The notes under the pieces: generated by a model
The model's input: only the letters and a program-made list of their open reading frames with translations
What the model was told of the DNA's origin: nothing
The model's database searches: none
Position numbers and translations under genes: made by a program
Shown: positions 8,099 through 15,791 of the stretch, piece by piece
Position numbering within the stretch: the first letter of the stretch is position 1
Layout: each line of letters begins with the position of its first letter
Assembly (NCBI GenBank): GCA_900316235.1
Contig: ONCC01000032.1
Location: forward strand, 1-34,615
DNA length: 34,615 nt
Direction of reading: 5' to 3'
Origin: an uncultured Bacteroidales bacterium
Lineage (GTDB): Bacteria; Bacteroidota; Bacteroidia; Bacteroidales; P3

Positions 8099-8959
8099 TC
8101 AGTTCTTTATTTTCTTTCGAGCTTCTTCTATACTCTTTCTATGTTTTTCGATTTTTGAAGCTATTACATCTTTTGTGAGAGGGTACAATTTGTACTGACC
8201 TTCAAGAGTGTTTACCATCTCTTCCGCAGAGGTCAAACCATCAACGGTTTTAGCTTTCTTGATGGCTTTACCTATTGCATCACTAAATCTCTTATATGCA
8301 GTCAATCTGTATTTTTCCAATTTGGCGACTACTTTTTTGTCTGTATTATTGCTTTTTTTATAGAATTCATCTAACACATCAACCTTATACATAAAAAACT
8401 TAAGTTCAGCAGATGTGGTAACATATCGGGCATTTACCTTTAATTCCTCATTGAATGCCTCAGTATATCGTTTGACATTCCTACGTTTCATTTTATAAAT
8501 GGCACCACTACTGAATTTCACAGAAAGAGCAGTGTCGAAAACAATGCTTTTTTGTTCGGCTGCCTTTTCCTGATCAGAATCCCAACTATCGATTACAATT
8601 ACTTGATAATATTTGGGGGATAAGACGATTATACCATTTGCGCCCTGTTTATATGCAGTTTCGACAGCATTTTTAAGATATTTTTTTTGGACTTGTTTGT
8701 CATAAGAATAGAAAAATGGAATTGAAAACCAAGGCGAATAACGGTTGAGCGAAATTACTTCATATGGAGCTTTTACTTCATTCCCCGAATAGAATATCTT
8801 AACTTTTGCCTTCAATTCTCTTTGATGTTGAGATGTCATTTTAATTGTGTAAAACAACTCCAGCGTCTCTTTGGGAAAAGTCTTGTTAGAACAGGATGTC
8901 ATAAGCGAAAACACCACCAAGGCGCTCGTTAACATCCACAGCACATTAATTCTTTTCAT
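8099..8959 (-). CDS. AT-rich lipoprotein of unknown function
   Basis: 286 aa. The N-terminus (MKRINVLWMLTSALVVFSLMTSC) is a lipoprotein signal with cysteine at residue 23, so the protein should be lipid-anchored. I recognise no domain. The mature protein is lysine-rich. A central segment (KYLKNAVETAYKQGANGIIVLSPKYYQVIVID) has an alternating helix-strand look, and the C-terminal third (VVAKLEKYR, AIGKAIKKAK, KIEKHRKSIEEARKKIK) looks helical and may be coiled-coil. Base composition is much lower in GC than the flanking genes, and it lies in the AT-rich stretch next to the recombinase remnant, so acquisition by transfer is likely. Its start codon follows a 15-nt motif shared with the gene at 9734-10087, at the same 16-nt distance. 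Confidence 0.8.
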   Translation of the reverse strand: MKRINVLWMLTSALVVFSLMTSCSNKTFPKETLELFYTIKMTSQHQRELKAKVKIFYSGNEVKAPYEVISLNRYSPWFSIPFFYSYDKQVQKKYLKNAVETAYKQGANGIIVLSPKYYQVIVIDSWDSDQEKAAEQKSIVFDTALSVKFSSGAIYKMKRRNVKRYTEAFNEELKVNARYVTTSAELKFFMYKVDVLDEFYKKSNNTDKKVVAKLEKYRLTAYKRFSDAIGKAIKKAKTVDGLTSAEEMVNTLEGQYKLYPLTKDVIASKIEKHRKSIEEARKKIKN

Positions 8960-9268
8960 CTTACATCCCTAAATTCGTGTCGGGCGCAACCTCTTTCCTC
9001 AGCTCGGAGGGGTAAAACAAAACAACGAAGAAAGTGGAGCCATCCATCAACGCCCTATCCTTTTAGTGTGAGGGCTTCGACTCCCTATAATGTAAAGTAT
9101 TTGGTGCAATGAACCGCTCCACAGCGGATATATAGATACACTATAATCCATGGAGCATTTCATCTTCCCTTATTCCAAACATTATTTGGTGAGTTGTCGA
9201 AGTTCACACTATCGGAATAAAGCGAAAATGCGCTTTCTAACGGTAAACCTTTCCTTGCGGTTTACAGG
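8960..9268 (-). promoter_or_regulatory. Candidate long structured 5' leader of the lipoprotein gene
   Basis: From the minus-strand -7 element at 9271-9278 to the ATG at 8959 is about 310 nt without a convincing reading frame. Visible stems include GTAAACC/GGTTTAC (9243-9265), AAAGCG/CGCTTT (about 9224-9239), a CCGCT/AGCGG hairpin near 9115 and CCTC/GAGG near 8998-9011. It ends with the GTTGCGCCCGACACG motif 16 nt before the start codon. No known riboswitch is recognised; a cis-regulatory RNA is an inference. Confidence 0.4.
8976..8990 (-). repeat. Leader motif copy 1 (GTTGCGCCCGACACG)
   Basis: Exact 15-nt match to 10104-10118 on the same strand. In both places it ends 16 nt before the ATG of a lipoprotein gene and is followed by AGGGA. 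Confidence 0.8.
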
Positions 9269-9270
9269 TG

Positions 9271-9278
9271 CAAATATA
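9271..9278 (-). promoter_or_regulatory. Minus-strand -7 element
   Basis: TATATTTG on the minus strand fits TAnnTTTG. It is the only clear promoter that could serve the lipoprotein gene at 8099-8959. Confidence 0.5.
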
Positions 9279-9472
9279 CAACTTTTTTCTTATCTGATAA
9301 AAACAATTTTCCATCTGATATTTTATGAAGACATAACATATTGAACTACAAGCATCAACCGTGATGTCGATTGGGTGGTATCGGTTTCGTCGGGTCGGGA
9401 ATCCACTCACGCATAGCCCACAATTTCTCCAAATCTTCAAGAAATCGGTGCGAAAAAATAACAGTCGAGCCT

Positions 9473-9607
9473 ACCTAAATCAGACAGGCAGGTTGCTAAT
9501 GCAACCTGCTTTTTTTATGTTGTCCACCGTGGCAAGCTTGCTTGCATAAAGGAGGACGACATAAAAAAAGCAAAGCCCGCCTCGCGGACTGTCTGTCTGA
9601 TTTAGGT
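9473..9607. repeat. 135-bp cruciform / MITE-like palindrome
   Basis: The outer arms ACCTAAATCAGACAG (9473-9487) and CTGTCTGATTTAGGT (9593-9607) are an exact 15-bp inverted repeat. The inner arms 9508-9525 and 9554-9571 are inverted with 17 of 18 matching. Between them on the left is the hairpin GCAGGTTGC/GCAACCTGC plus a T-run, which alone would act as a plus-strand terminator (9488-9516). No transposase is present. Confidence 0.75.
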
Positions 9608-9675
9608 AAAGCATCCCTCCAATGGATCGCGAGCGCAGCGAGCAATCCTCCCCCCTTCCATTTCTAGGAAGACAA

Positions 9676-9708
9676 AATAAAGGCCGCACGGCTTTGCCGC
9701 GCGGCCCT
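9676..9708 (-). terminator. Terminator of the DUF6567-like lipoprotein gene
   Basis: On the minus strand GGCCGCGCGGC, loop AAA and GCCGTGCGGCC (9706-9682) are followed by TTTATTTT. Confidence 0.8.
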
Positions 9709-9733
9709 CAGAAATGTTTTTTTTCAGTGCTGA

Positions 9734-10087
9734 TTATTTAAACTGCACAATGTCGGCGGTGCCGCGGACAGTCTTGTTAATGATGATACCGAAGAGAACC
9801 ATCTGTTCCTCGGTGACGACGCGGATGTTGGTGAGGCACTGGCCATCCTTGAGGTTGGCTTTCTTCTTAAGCTCGTCCATCACCTGCTGCTCGAGGTTGG
9901 CGCCGCCAAAGAGATAGAGGTAGACGCTGGTTTCAGCCTGAGCCTGGACGTTGCCAACGTAGGTGAAGTTGGCGGCGGAAATGGCAGTACCATCGCTCAT
10001 GGCGGTCAGCGCACCATTGGTGACGCAGCTAGTCATGGTGAAAGCCATGGCAACAACGGCCACTAAAGCAAGGATTCTTTTCTTCAT
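9734..10087 (-). CDS. Small DUF6567-like lipoprotein
   Basis: 117 aa. The start is ATG at 10087, giving MKKRILALVAVVAMAFTMTSC with a lipobox cysteine at 21; the longer frame beginning with TTG only translates the leader motif. The mature part (NFTYVGNVQAQAETSVYLYLFGG, LEQQVMDELKKKANLKDGQCLTNIRV, KTVRGTADIVQF) resembles Bacteroidota DUF6567 lipoproteins: a repeated strand pattern with an internal helix and a residue block like GQ-x-L-x-N-(I/V)-x-V. Function is unknown. It follows pepD at 48 nt on the same strand, with the conserved leader motif in between, and ends at a strong terminator, so it is probably last in the pepD transcript or has its own control through that leader. Confidence 0.75.
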   Translation of the reverse strand: MKKRILALVAVVAMAFTMTSCVTNGALTAMSDGTAISAANFTYVGNVQAQAETSVYLYLFGGANLEQQVMDELKKKANLKDGQCLTNIRVVTEEQMVLFGIIINKTVRGTADIVQFK

Positions 10088-10103
10088 TTTTCGTTCCCTG
10101 ATA

Positions 10104-10118
10104 CGTGTCGGGCGCAAC
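10104..10118 (-). repeat. Leader motif copy 2 (GTTGCGCCCGACACG)
   Basis: Identical to 8976-8990, again 16 nt upstream of a lipoprotein ATG. Confidence 0.8.
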
Positions 10119-10135
10119 TGTTAGTTAATAAATAA

Positions 10136-11596
10136 TTATTTTAATTTTTTGAGAATCTCAAGAGTTTGGTTCCAGAACATCTCGACGGTCTTGATTTCGA
10201 TGCGCTCATCGGGGCTGTGGACGCCACGCAACGTGGGGCCATAGGAGATCATGTCCATGTTGGGATATTTCTCGCCGATGAGGCCACACTCGAGTCCGGC
10301 GTGTATGGCGCGGACGATGGGCTCGCGGCCATACATCTTCTTGTAGACCTCGACGCCCACCTTCAGCACGCGGCTGTCGGGATTGGGCGTCCAGCCGGGG
10401 TAGCCGTCGCTGTGCTTCACACGGCAACCAGCCAGACGGAAGGTGCTCTCGAGCTTGGCAGCAGCAGCCATCTTGGCACTCTCGACGGAGGAACGCTGGC
10501 TGGTAGCGATGTGGATGACACCGTCCTTCATTTTAATTGATGCCAAGTTGGTGGAGGTCTCGACGAAGTTCTCGATCTCGCGGCTCATGGCCAGCACGCC
10601 GTGGGCGCAGGCGTAGAGGAGGTTGACGAGACGTTCCTGCGTCTCCTTGTCGATGAGTTTCTTGGGCATCTCTTTGACATCGCGCAACTCAAACTCCATG
10701 TCGGGCTCGGTGCTGCGGAACTCGAACACCATAGCCTTGCCCATCTTGGTGACCATGGTCTTGAAGTTGCGTACCTTGTCCTCGGGCACGGTGACGAGAG
10801 CCTCAGCTTCGCGGGCGATGGCGTTGCGGAGGTTGCCGCCATCGATGGTGGCGAGAAGCATACCATATTTATAGGTACCCTCCCAGAGGATACGGTTGAG
10901 CAGCTTGTTGGCGCAGGCGCGGCCGCGGTTGATGTCGTCACCACTGTGGCCACCCACCAGACCGCTCACCTTGACACGGAAGGCCTTGTGCCCCTTGACA
11001 GCGGGCACAAGCTTATAGTCGAGCTCGGCGGTGGTGTCGATGCCACCGGCGCAGCCGATGCAGTACTCGCCCTCGTCCTCGTCGTCGAAGTTGAGGAGAA
11101 TCTCGCTCTTGAGCCAGCTCTTGCTGAGGCCGTTGGCGCCGGTGAGGCCGGTCTCCTCATCGACGGTGATGAGTGCTTCGAGAGCGGGGTGCTGCAGCTT
11201 GTTGTCCTCGAGGATGGCGAGGATGGTGGCCACGCCGATGCCGTCGTCGGCGCCGAGGGTGGTGCCGTCGGCTGTGAGCCATTCACCGTCGAGCACGGGC
11301 TGGATGGGGTCTTTCATGAAGTCGAACTTCTTGGTGCTGTTCTTCTCACAGACCATGTCCATGTGAGCTTGGAGACAGACCATGGGAGATTTCTCGTAAC
11401 CCTTGCTGGCGGGCTTGCGGATGAGCACGTTGCCGAGTTTGTCGCTCTTGGTCTCGAGGCCATGCTCCTTACCCCATTTGACGAGGTAGGCGCTGATGCG
11501 CTCCTCATGCTTGGAGGGGCGGGGAATCTGCATTATTTCACCAAACCAGTGCCATACGCGCGCCGGCTTGAGATTCTTCAAAGGGTCCTGTTTCAT
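10136..11596 (-). CDS. pepD: Aminoacyl-histidine dipeptidase (M20C, PepD)
   Basis: Cytosolic zinc dipeptidase of broad specificity, typified by cleavage of Xaa-His (carnosine-like) dipeptides. The 486-aa protein starts MKQDPLKNLKPARVWHWFGEIMQIPRPSKHEE; the open frame extends further upstream but that part is antisense to the GTPase gene. M20 metal-site motifs are visible: QAHMDMV, TLGADDGIG, DEETGLTGA and the late GLECG block; GLVGGHSG belongs to the dimerisation/lid region. Length and order fit PepD. It has its own promoter (11626-11657), and the small lipoprotein gene lies downstream. Confidence 0.95.
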   Translation of the reverse strand: MKQDPLKNLKPARVWHWFGEIMQIPRPSKHEERISAYLVKWGKEHGLETKSDKLGNVLIRKPASKGYEKSPMVCLQAHMDMVCEKNSTKKFDFMKDPIQPVLDGEWLTADGTTLGADDGIGVATILAILEDNKLQHPALEALITVDEETGLTGANGLSKSWLKSEILLNFDDEDEGEYCIGCAGGIDTTAELDYKLVPAVKGHKAFRVKVSGLVGGHSGDDINRGRACANKLLNRILWEGTYKYGMLLATIDGGNLRNAIAREAEALVTVPEDKVRNFKTMVTKMGKAMVFEFRSTEPDMEFELRDVKEMPKKLIDKETQERLVNLLYACAHGVLAMSREIENFVETSTNLASIKMKDGVIHIATSQRSSVESAKMAAAAKLESTFRLAGCRVKHSDGYPGWTPNPDSRVLKVGVEVYKKMYGREPIVRAIHAGLECGLIGEKYPNMDMISYGPTLRGVHSPDERIEIKTVEMFWNQTLEILKKLK

Positions 11597-11625
11597 ATTA
11601 TAGACAGTATTTTTGTTCGTGGGTG

Positions 11626-11657
11626 CAAAATTACGAATTTTTAACGATATGGCAAAA
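11626..11657 (-). promoter_or_regulatory. Promoter of pepD
   Basis: Minus-strand TTTTG (11657-11653), 19-nt spacer, then TAATTTTG (11633-11626): a good Bacteroidota -33/-7 pair 30 nt before the start codon. Confidence 0.75.
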
Positions 11658-11666
11658 TTATTTTTT

Positions 11667-12869
11667 TCATGCCATATATTTGGCGATGCATTCGTCGAGG
11701 GCGGCAGTGATGGCGTCGCGGTCGAGATGCTGGCCGATGAAGACGAGTTTCTGCATGCGGTCGCCGAAGGTGTCGTCCCAGTCGCGCTGGAGGTCGGGGT
11801 TGCGACGCATGAAGTCGAGCAACTCTTCGTTGGACATCTCGGCATACCACTGGCCGCTGTCGCGCAGCGACACCTGGCTTCCGGCCTGCTCGAAGAGGTA
11901 GCAGGTCTCGGGCTCGGAGCGGAACCAGCAGATGCCCTTGGCCCTGATGACGCCCTTGGGCCAGCGACGGGCGACGAACTCGTCGAAGCGTCCGAGGTCG
12001 AAAGGCTCACGGCGGTAGTAGACGAAGGTGCCGATACCATATTCCTCGGCTTCGCCCTCATCATGATGATGGTGATGATGATGGTCATGGTCATCGTCGT
12101 CATCATCGTCGTCGTCATCGTGATGGTGCTCTTCATGCTCATGATGATGTTCTATCTCGTCGATCCAGGTGGCCGAGGTGGCAACTTTGTCGAAGTCAAA
12201 CATGCCTGTGTTGAGGATGCGGTCAAAGTCGATGTCGCAGTAGTCGCAATCGATAATTTCAGCTTGGGGTTGTATGGCGCGGATAATCTCGCGGATGCGG
12301 CCCAAGTCGTCGGGGCTAACCTCGGAGGCTTTGTTGAGAAGAATGATGTTACAGAACTCTATCTGCTGGATAACAAGGTTCTCGATGTCCTCCTCAGCCA
12401 GGCCGGGACGCAAGAGGTTCTTGCCGCTGCCGAACTCGTCCTTCATGCGCAGGGCGTCGACCACAGTGACGATGCTGTCGACCATGGGTATTCCGTCGCG
12501 CACATACTTGAGACCCATGGTGGGGATAGAGCAGATGGTCTGCGCGATGGGGGCGGGCTCGCAGATGCCGCTGGCTTCGATGACGATGTAGTCGAAGCGG
12601 TGCTGCGAGGTTATTTCGCACAGCTGCTCCACAAGGTCCATCTTCAGCGTGCAGCAGATGCAACCATTCTGGAGGGCCACAAGGCTATCCTCCTTCTGCC
12701 CCACCACGCCGCCGCGCTCGATAAGGTCGGCATCGATATTCACCTCGCCGAGGTCGTTGACGATGACGGCGAACTTGATACCGCGGCGGTTGGAAAGGAT
12801 GCGGTTGAGGAGGGTGGTTTTGCCGCTACCGAGGTAGCCGGTGAGCAGCAGTACAGGGATGGTATTCAT
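11667..12869 (-). CDS. COG0523 (CobW/ZNG-type) metal-handling GTPase
   Basis: 400 aa. G3E-family P-loop GTPase: GYLGSGKT at 11-18, the metal-site C70-x-C72-C73 (NGCICCTL), VIEASGICEP and LLNK (the guanine-specifying NKxD-like position reads NKAS). The C-terminal CobW domain runs from about 278 to 400 (RWPKGVIRAKGICWFRS, GDRMQKLVFIGQHLDRD). Between the domains lies a remarkable His/Asp tract (residues 238-276: seven consecutive His and ten consecutive Asp), a likely Zn/Co/Ni-binding arm. Such proteins insert metals into client enzymes or serve in zinc scarcity. Its promoter is upstream of the DUF3298 lipoprotein gene (21-nt gap), with which it forms a unit; pepD, a zinc enzyme, is next on the same strand and is a conceivable client (inference only). 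Confidence 0.92.
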   Translation of the reverse strand: MNTIPVLLLTGYLGSGKTTLLNRILSNRRGIKFAVIVNDLGEVNIDADLIERGGVVGQKEDSLVALQNGCICCTLKMDLVEQLCEITSQHRFDYIVIEASGICEPAPIAQTICSIPTMGLKYVRDGIPMVDSIVTVVDALRMKDEFGSGKNLLRPGLAEEDIENLVIQQIEFCNIILLNKASEVSPDDLGRIREIIRAIQPQAEIIDCDYCDIDFDRILNTGMFDFDKVATSATWIDEIEHHHEHEEHHHDDDDDDDDDDHDHHHHHHHDEGEAEEYGIGTFVYYRREPFDLGRFDEFVARRWPKGVIRAKGICWFRSEPETCYLFEQAGSQVSLRDSGQWYAEMSNEELLDFMRRNPDLQRDWDDTFGDRMQKLVFIGQHLDRDAITAALDECIAKYMA

Positions 12870-12890
12870 ATTTTTTATAGTATTATTGCG

Positions 12891-13703
12891 TTAATCTTTG
12901 ATATAGCTTTCGGGGCCGAAAAGACGCTTGGCATAGGGGGTGAGTGCCACGTGCTTGGAGAGCCAGAAGATGGGGAGCACGACTTCCTGGATACCACAGC
13001 AGTAGGGGGTTATCTCGTAGAGGCCGTAATAGACAATGATGCCGTTGCGGGCGCTGTCGACGGTGAAGTTGCGCGGGAGCGGCATTCGGTCGACGTCGCG
13101 GAACTCGTCAAAGAGGCATTCGCGGATATCCTTGTTGACCTCAAGGTCCTGAATGGCGTGGGCGACGGCCTCGCAGAAGAGGTTGGTATCGGTGACGAGG
13201 TCGGCGAGGTGGATGGCATTGCGGGTCTCAAGGTCGACGGTCAGGAAGTCGGTCGAGTGCATACCGTGGGCGGCACCGAGCGGGAAGCCTTCTGTCTGGA
13301 TGATAAAGGTTGCAAGCGTGCTGTCTTTCTGGCAGGCAACTCTGATGTCGAGATAGCTGTAGCCCTGTTCCTCATTGAAGCTCTCCACGGGTTGCAAATC
13401 GTTGACATCTTCCACAATCCAACCCTGGAGGGCGGACTCCACATTGACCTTGTTGCTATCACCAAAGCAGAGGAACATCAGCTCCCGCTCGGCCGACGGA
13501 CTTATCGCGCCCTTGTCGGGCCATTGCAAGGAGTAGGTCATCTTCACGCCGATAGTATCGAGGTCGAAGACGTAGGGTTCGTCGAAAATCTGTAGCCAGC
13601 ACTTCTCTTCACTGAGGGTGTGCGTCTTGAATTCCTTGTTGTCCTGTCTGCAGCCTGCCAGCAACACAAGAAAAATGGCGAAGCAAAAGGTCAGTTTCTT
13701 CAT
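12891..13703 (-). CDS. DUF3298 (RsiV-like) lipoprotein
   Basis: 270 aa from ATG at 13703: MKKLTFCFAIFLVLLAGC is a lipoprotein signal with cysteine 18. Upstream in-frame codons lie across the promoter and are not used. The C-terminal half contains the DUF3298/RsiV-type blocks: GAAHGMHSTDFLTVDLETRNAIHLADLV, then FTVDSARNGIIVYYGLYEITPYCCGIQEVVLPI. These domains occur in the Bacillus anti-sigma factor RsiV, where they bind lysozyme, but also in many free lipoproteins; without a cytoplasmic anti-sigma part this one is not an anti-sigma factor. Function unknown, envelope-located. It shares a transcript with the GTPase gene. Confidence 0.8.
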   Translation of the reverse strand: MKKLTFCFAIFLVLLAGCRQDNKEFKTHTLSEEKCWLQIFDEPYVFDLDTIGVKMTYSLQWPDKGAISPSAERELMFLCFGDSNKVNVESALQGWIVEDVNDLQPVESFNEEQGYSYLDIRVACQKDSTLATFIIQTEGFPLGAAHGMHSTDFLTVDLETRNAIHLADLVTDTNLFCEAVAHAIQDLEVNKDIRECLFDEFRDVDRMPLPRNFTVDSARNGIIVYYGLYEITPYCCGIQEVVLPIFWLSKHVALTPYAKRLFGPESYIKD

Positions 13704-13727
13704 AAGATGATTTTGTTTTTTCGACTG

Positions 13728-13735
13728 CAAAGGTA
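13728..13735 (-). promoter_or_regulatory. -7 element of the DUF3298-GTPase unit
   Basis: TACCTTTG on the minus strand, 24 nt before the start codon. It is divergent from the promoter at 13767-13774. Confidence 0.7.
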
Positions 13736-13766
13736 CAAAAAAAATATTAGAATGGGGATTTTTTCG

Positions 13767-13774
13767 TATCTTTG
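13767..13774 (+). promoter_or_regulatory. -7 element of the PCMD-barrel unit
   Basis: TATCTTTG fits TAnnTTTG, 20 nt before ATG 13795, followed by the usual GCAC. Confidence 0.7.
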
Positions 13775-13794
13775 CACTTGAAAACAAACGAACA

Positions 13795-14931
13795 ATGAGA
13801 ACAATCAAACTATTCTTTTTACTGTGCTTGCCGCTGTTTTTCACAGCTTGCATCAAGGAGGAGCTCAAAAACAACGAGTGCGACATCCTGAGCGCATGGG
13901 TCGAGGGTGAGGAATACGAGAGTTTCTTTTACCATAGTTCGCAGATGCGGATTGACAATATCCCGTCAAACAGCACGGAGATTGTCTTCCAAGTGCGCAC
14001 CAAGACAGGGCTGTCGTCAATGCCTGTGTATTTCGCACTCACCCCCGGTGCCATCATCGAGCCTGCCAACGGCTCGCTGCAGGACTTCTCCAATGGCCCC
14101 GTGACCTACACGGTGACGTCGGAGGACGGCGAGTGGACCCGCACCTACAGTGTCGACTTCCAGGAGGTCAGTTCCTCGGTCTCCTACCTCTTCAGCTTCG
14201 AGCATGTGGATGTGGACACCTTCTCCAGCGGCAGCACCTATCATGTCTTCTACGAGGTTGACAACGGCACACGCTACAACTACTGGGCCTCGGGCAATGC
14301 CGGCGTGGCCATCCTGCACAGCGACTGGACACCTGAGCAGTTCCCCACCTACTCGACAGCCAATGGCTACCAGGGCAAAGGCGTGTGTCTCAACACCCAG
14401 TCGACCGGCGCTTTCGGTGCCGCCTTCCACAAGCCCATTGCCGCAGGCAACCTGTTCCTCGGCAAGTTCCTCGTAGATTCAGTACTCACCAATGCACTAG
14501 CGGCCACACGGTTCGGCATTCCCACCAGACAACAGCCTGTGAAGGTCAGCGGCTGGTACAAGTACCATCCCGGCGACGAGTTCACCAACGCCTCGATGCA
14601 GGTGTTGCCCGACCGTGTGGACCAAGGCCATATCTACGCCGTCTTCTACCGCAACCAAGATGCCCAGGGCAACCCCGTGGTGCTCTACGGTGACAATGTG
14701 CTCAGCAGCGACCTCATCGTCAGCAAGGCGCGGCTGGTGCCGGCGGCCACCGACGAGTGGACGCATTTCGAGATGACCTTCGAAGGCGGCACCGCCGACC
14801 CCGCCATCCTCGCCGCTATGGGCTACAGTTACACCGTGGTCTTCTCCTCGAGTAAGGACGGCGACACCTTCGAGGGCGCCATCGGCAGCACGCTCTATAT
14901 CGACGAAGTGACGGTGGAATTCGAGAATTAG
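13795..14931 (+). CDS. PCMD-domain outer-membrane lipoprotein
   Basis: 378 aa. Lipoprotein signal MRTIKLFFLLCLPLFFTAC with cysteine 19, then an immunoglobulin-like domain (about 30-125: IVFQVRTKTGLSSMPVYFALTPGA, YTVTSEDGEWTRTYSVDF). The C-terminal putative carbohydrate metabolism domain (PCMD, jelly-roll) carries GVCLNTQSTGAFG, AAGNLFLGKF, GIPTRQQPVKVSGWYKY and WTHFEMTFEG. PCMD proteins are usually surface-exposed lipoproteins encoded beside outer-membrane barrels, as here; their ligand is unknown. It is followed after 38 nt by the barrel gene, and the gap contains a short repeat (TAAGAGATAAT twice). Confidence 0.88.
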   Translation: MRTIKLFFLLCLPLFFTACIKEELKNNECDILSAWVEGEEYESFFYHSSQMRIDNIPSNSTEIVFQVRTKTGLSSMPVYFALTPGAIIEPANGSLQDFSNGPVTYTVTSEDGEWTRTYSVDFQEVSSSVSYLFSFEHVDVDTFSSGSTYHVFYEVDNGTRYNYWASGNAGVAILHSDWTPEQFPTYSTANGYQGKGVCLNTQSTGAFGAAFHKPIAAGNLFLGKFLVDSVLTNALAATRFGIPTRQQPVKVSGWYKYHPGDEFTNASMQVLPDRVDQGHIYAVFYRNQDAQGNPVVLYGDNVLSSDLIVSKARLVPAATDEWTHFEMTFEGGTADPAILAAMGYSYTVVFSSSKDGDTFEGAIGSTLYIDEVTVEFEN

Positions 14932-14969
14932 TTAAGAGATAATTGATAAGAGATAATAGTTTATAGATT

Positions 14970-15731
14970 ATGAAAAAGCATTTGTCCTTTCACTCCCTAA
15001 TAATCCTTTCACTTTTCACCTTTTTCCTTTTACCTTTCACTTTATCTGCCCAGGCCGACAGCCTCGACGTGAAAATCCGCGCAGGATATAACATCGGCGG
15101 TACGGCTCCCCTGCCCATGCCGGCCTCCATCCGCAGCATCGACGCCTTCCGGCTGACGCCCTCCTTCCTGGTGGGCGGCGACGTCATCCTGCCGCTGGGT
15201 GACAGATTCGGCCTTTCGGCTGGACTGCACCTCGAGAACAAGGGAATGGACGCCGATGTCACCGTCAAGAGCTACAGCATGGAGATGACGAAAGGCAACA
15301 GCCAGATCAGCGGCCTCTTCACCGGCCACGTCTCCCAGCAGGTGACGCAGTGGATGCTCACGGTTCCGGTAAGTTTCATGTTTCAGGTTTCAAATTGCAC
15401 CTTCAAGTTCGGACCTTACTTTTCTCTGCTGATAAAGAAGGAGTTCAGCGGCATCGCCTCCGACGGCTACCTCCGGCAGGGCGCTCCCACGGGTCCCCGC
15501 ATCGAGATAGGCAACAAGGAGGGCGAATGGGCCACCTACGACTTCAGCGACGAGATGCGCAGCCTGCAATGGGGCCTGGGTGTGGGCTTCGACTGGCACT
15601 TCAGCCGCCACGTGGGCCTCTCGGCCGACCTCAACTGGGGTCTCTCCGGCATCTTCAATAGCGATTTCAAGACCGTCGAGCAGACGCTCTATCCCATCTA
15701 CGGATGTATCGGCCTGTTCTATAACCTTTAA
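14970..15731 (+). CDS. PorT-family outer-membrane beta-barrel protein
   Basis: 253 aa. The signal peptide (MKKHLSFHS...FTLSAQ) is followed by alternating hydrophobic strands with aromatic ends (IRAGYNIGG, FLVGGDVILPL, FGLSAGLHLENKGM, MLTVPVSFMFQV, FKFGPYFSLL, WGLGVGFDWHF, VGLSADLNWGLS) and a C-terminal YGCIGLFYNL, typical of 8-stranded outer-membrane barrels of the PorT/OMP_b-brl_2 group. It is probably a partner of the preceding PCMD lipoprotein. The signal-peptide core is encoded by a 7-nt tandem array (15006-15040), and a strand near residue 136 by three GTTTCAN heptamers. Ends before a strong bidirectional terminator. Confidence 0.87.
   Translation: MKKHLSFHSLIILSLFTFFLLPFTLSAQADSLDVKIRAGYNIGGTAPLPMPASIRSIDAFRLTPSFLVGGDVILPLGDRFGLSAGLHLENKGMDADVTVKSYSMEMTKGNSQISGLFTGHVSQQVTQWMLTVPVSFMFQVSNCTFKFGPYFSLLIKKEFSGIASDGYLRQGAPTGPRIEIGNKEGEWATYDFSDEMRSLQWGLGVGFDWHFSRHVGLSADLNWGLSGIFNSDFKTVEQTLYPIYGCIGLFYNL
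15006..15040 (+). repeat. 7-nt tandem array in a signal peptide (5 units)
   Basis: Five heptamers of consensus CTTTCAC, some degenerate, encode the hydrophobic core of the barrel protein's signal peptide. Confidence 0.7.
15373..15393 (+). repeat. 7-nt tandem array (GTTTCAN) x3
   Basis: GTTTCAT, GTTTCAG and GTTTCAA lie head to tail inside a predicted membrane strand of the barrel protein. Confidence 0.65.
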
Positions 15732-15745
15732 TACACCACAAAAAG

Positions 15746-15781
15746 AAAGGGGCCCCGCGGCTATGCCGCGGGGCCCCTTTT
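15746..15781. terminator. Bidirectional terminator between the barrel gene and purL
   Basis: A perfect 13-bp stem (GGGGCCCCGCGGC, loop TAT) flanked by A-run and T-run on both sides, serving both convergent transcripts. Confidence 0.92.
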
Positions 15782-15791
15782 CATTTATTTA

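Larger units (their letters stand above)
8991..9733. other. Gene-free AT-rich stretch
   Basis: No convincing gene. It holds the putative leader above, a minus-strand promoter at 9271-9278, a 39-codon minus-strand remnant ending at 9361 (VGSTVIFSHRFLEDLEKLW...), which looks protein-like but which I cannot assign, the cruciform at 9473-9607, a GCGAGCGCAGCGAGC-type short repeat near 9627-9641 and the terminator at 9676-9708. Confidence 0.6.

Noticed and set aside
11597..12142. N-terminal extension of pepD (Met/Thr/Ser-rich)
   Set aside because: It is the frame-shifted shadow of the GTPase His/Asp tract; PepD proper starts at 11596 behind its own promoter.
11613..13595. 660-codon plus-strand frame across pepD promoter, GTPase and lipoprotein genes
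   Set aside because: Spans three real minus-strand genes and a promoter; antisense artefact.
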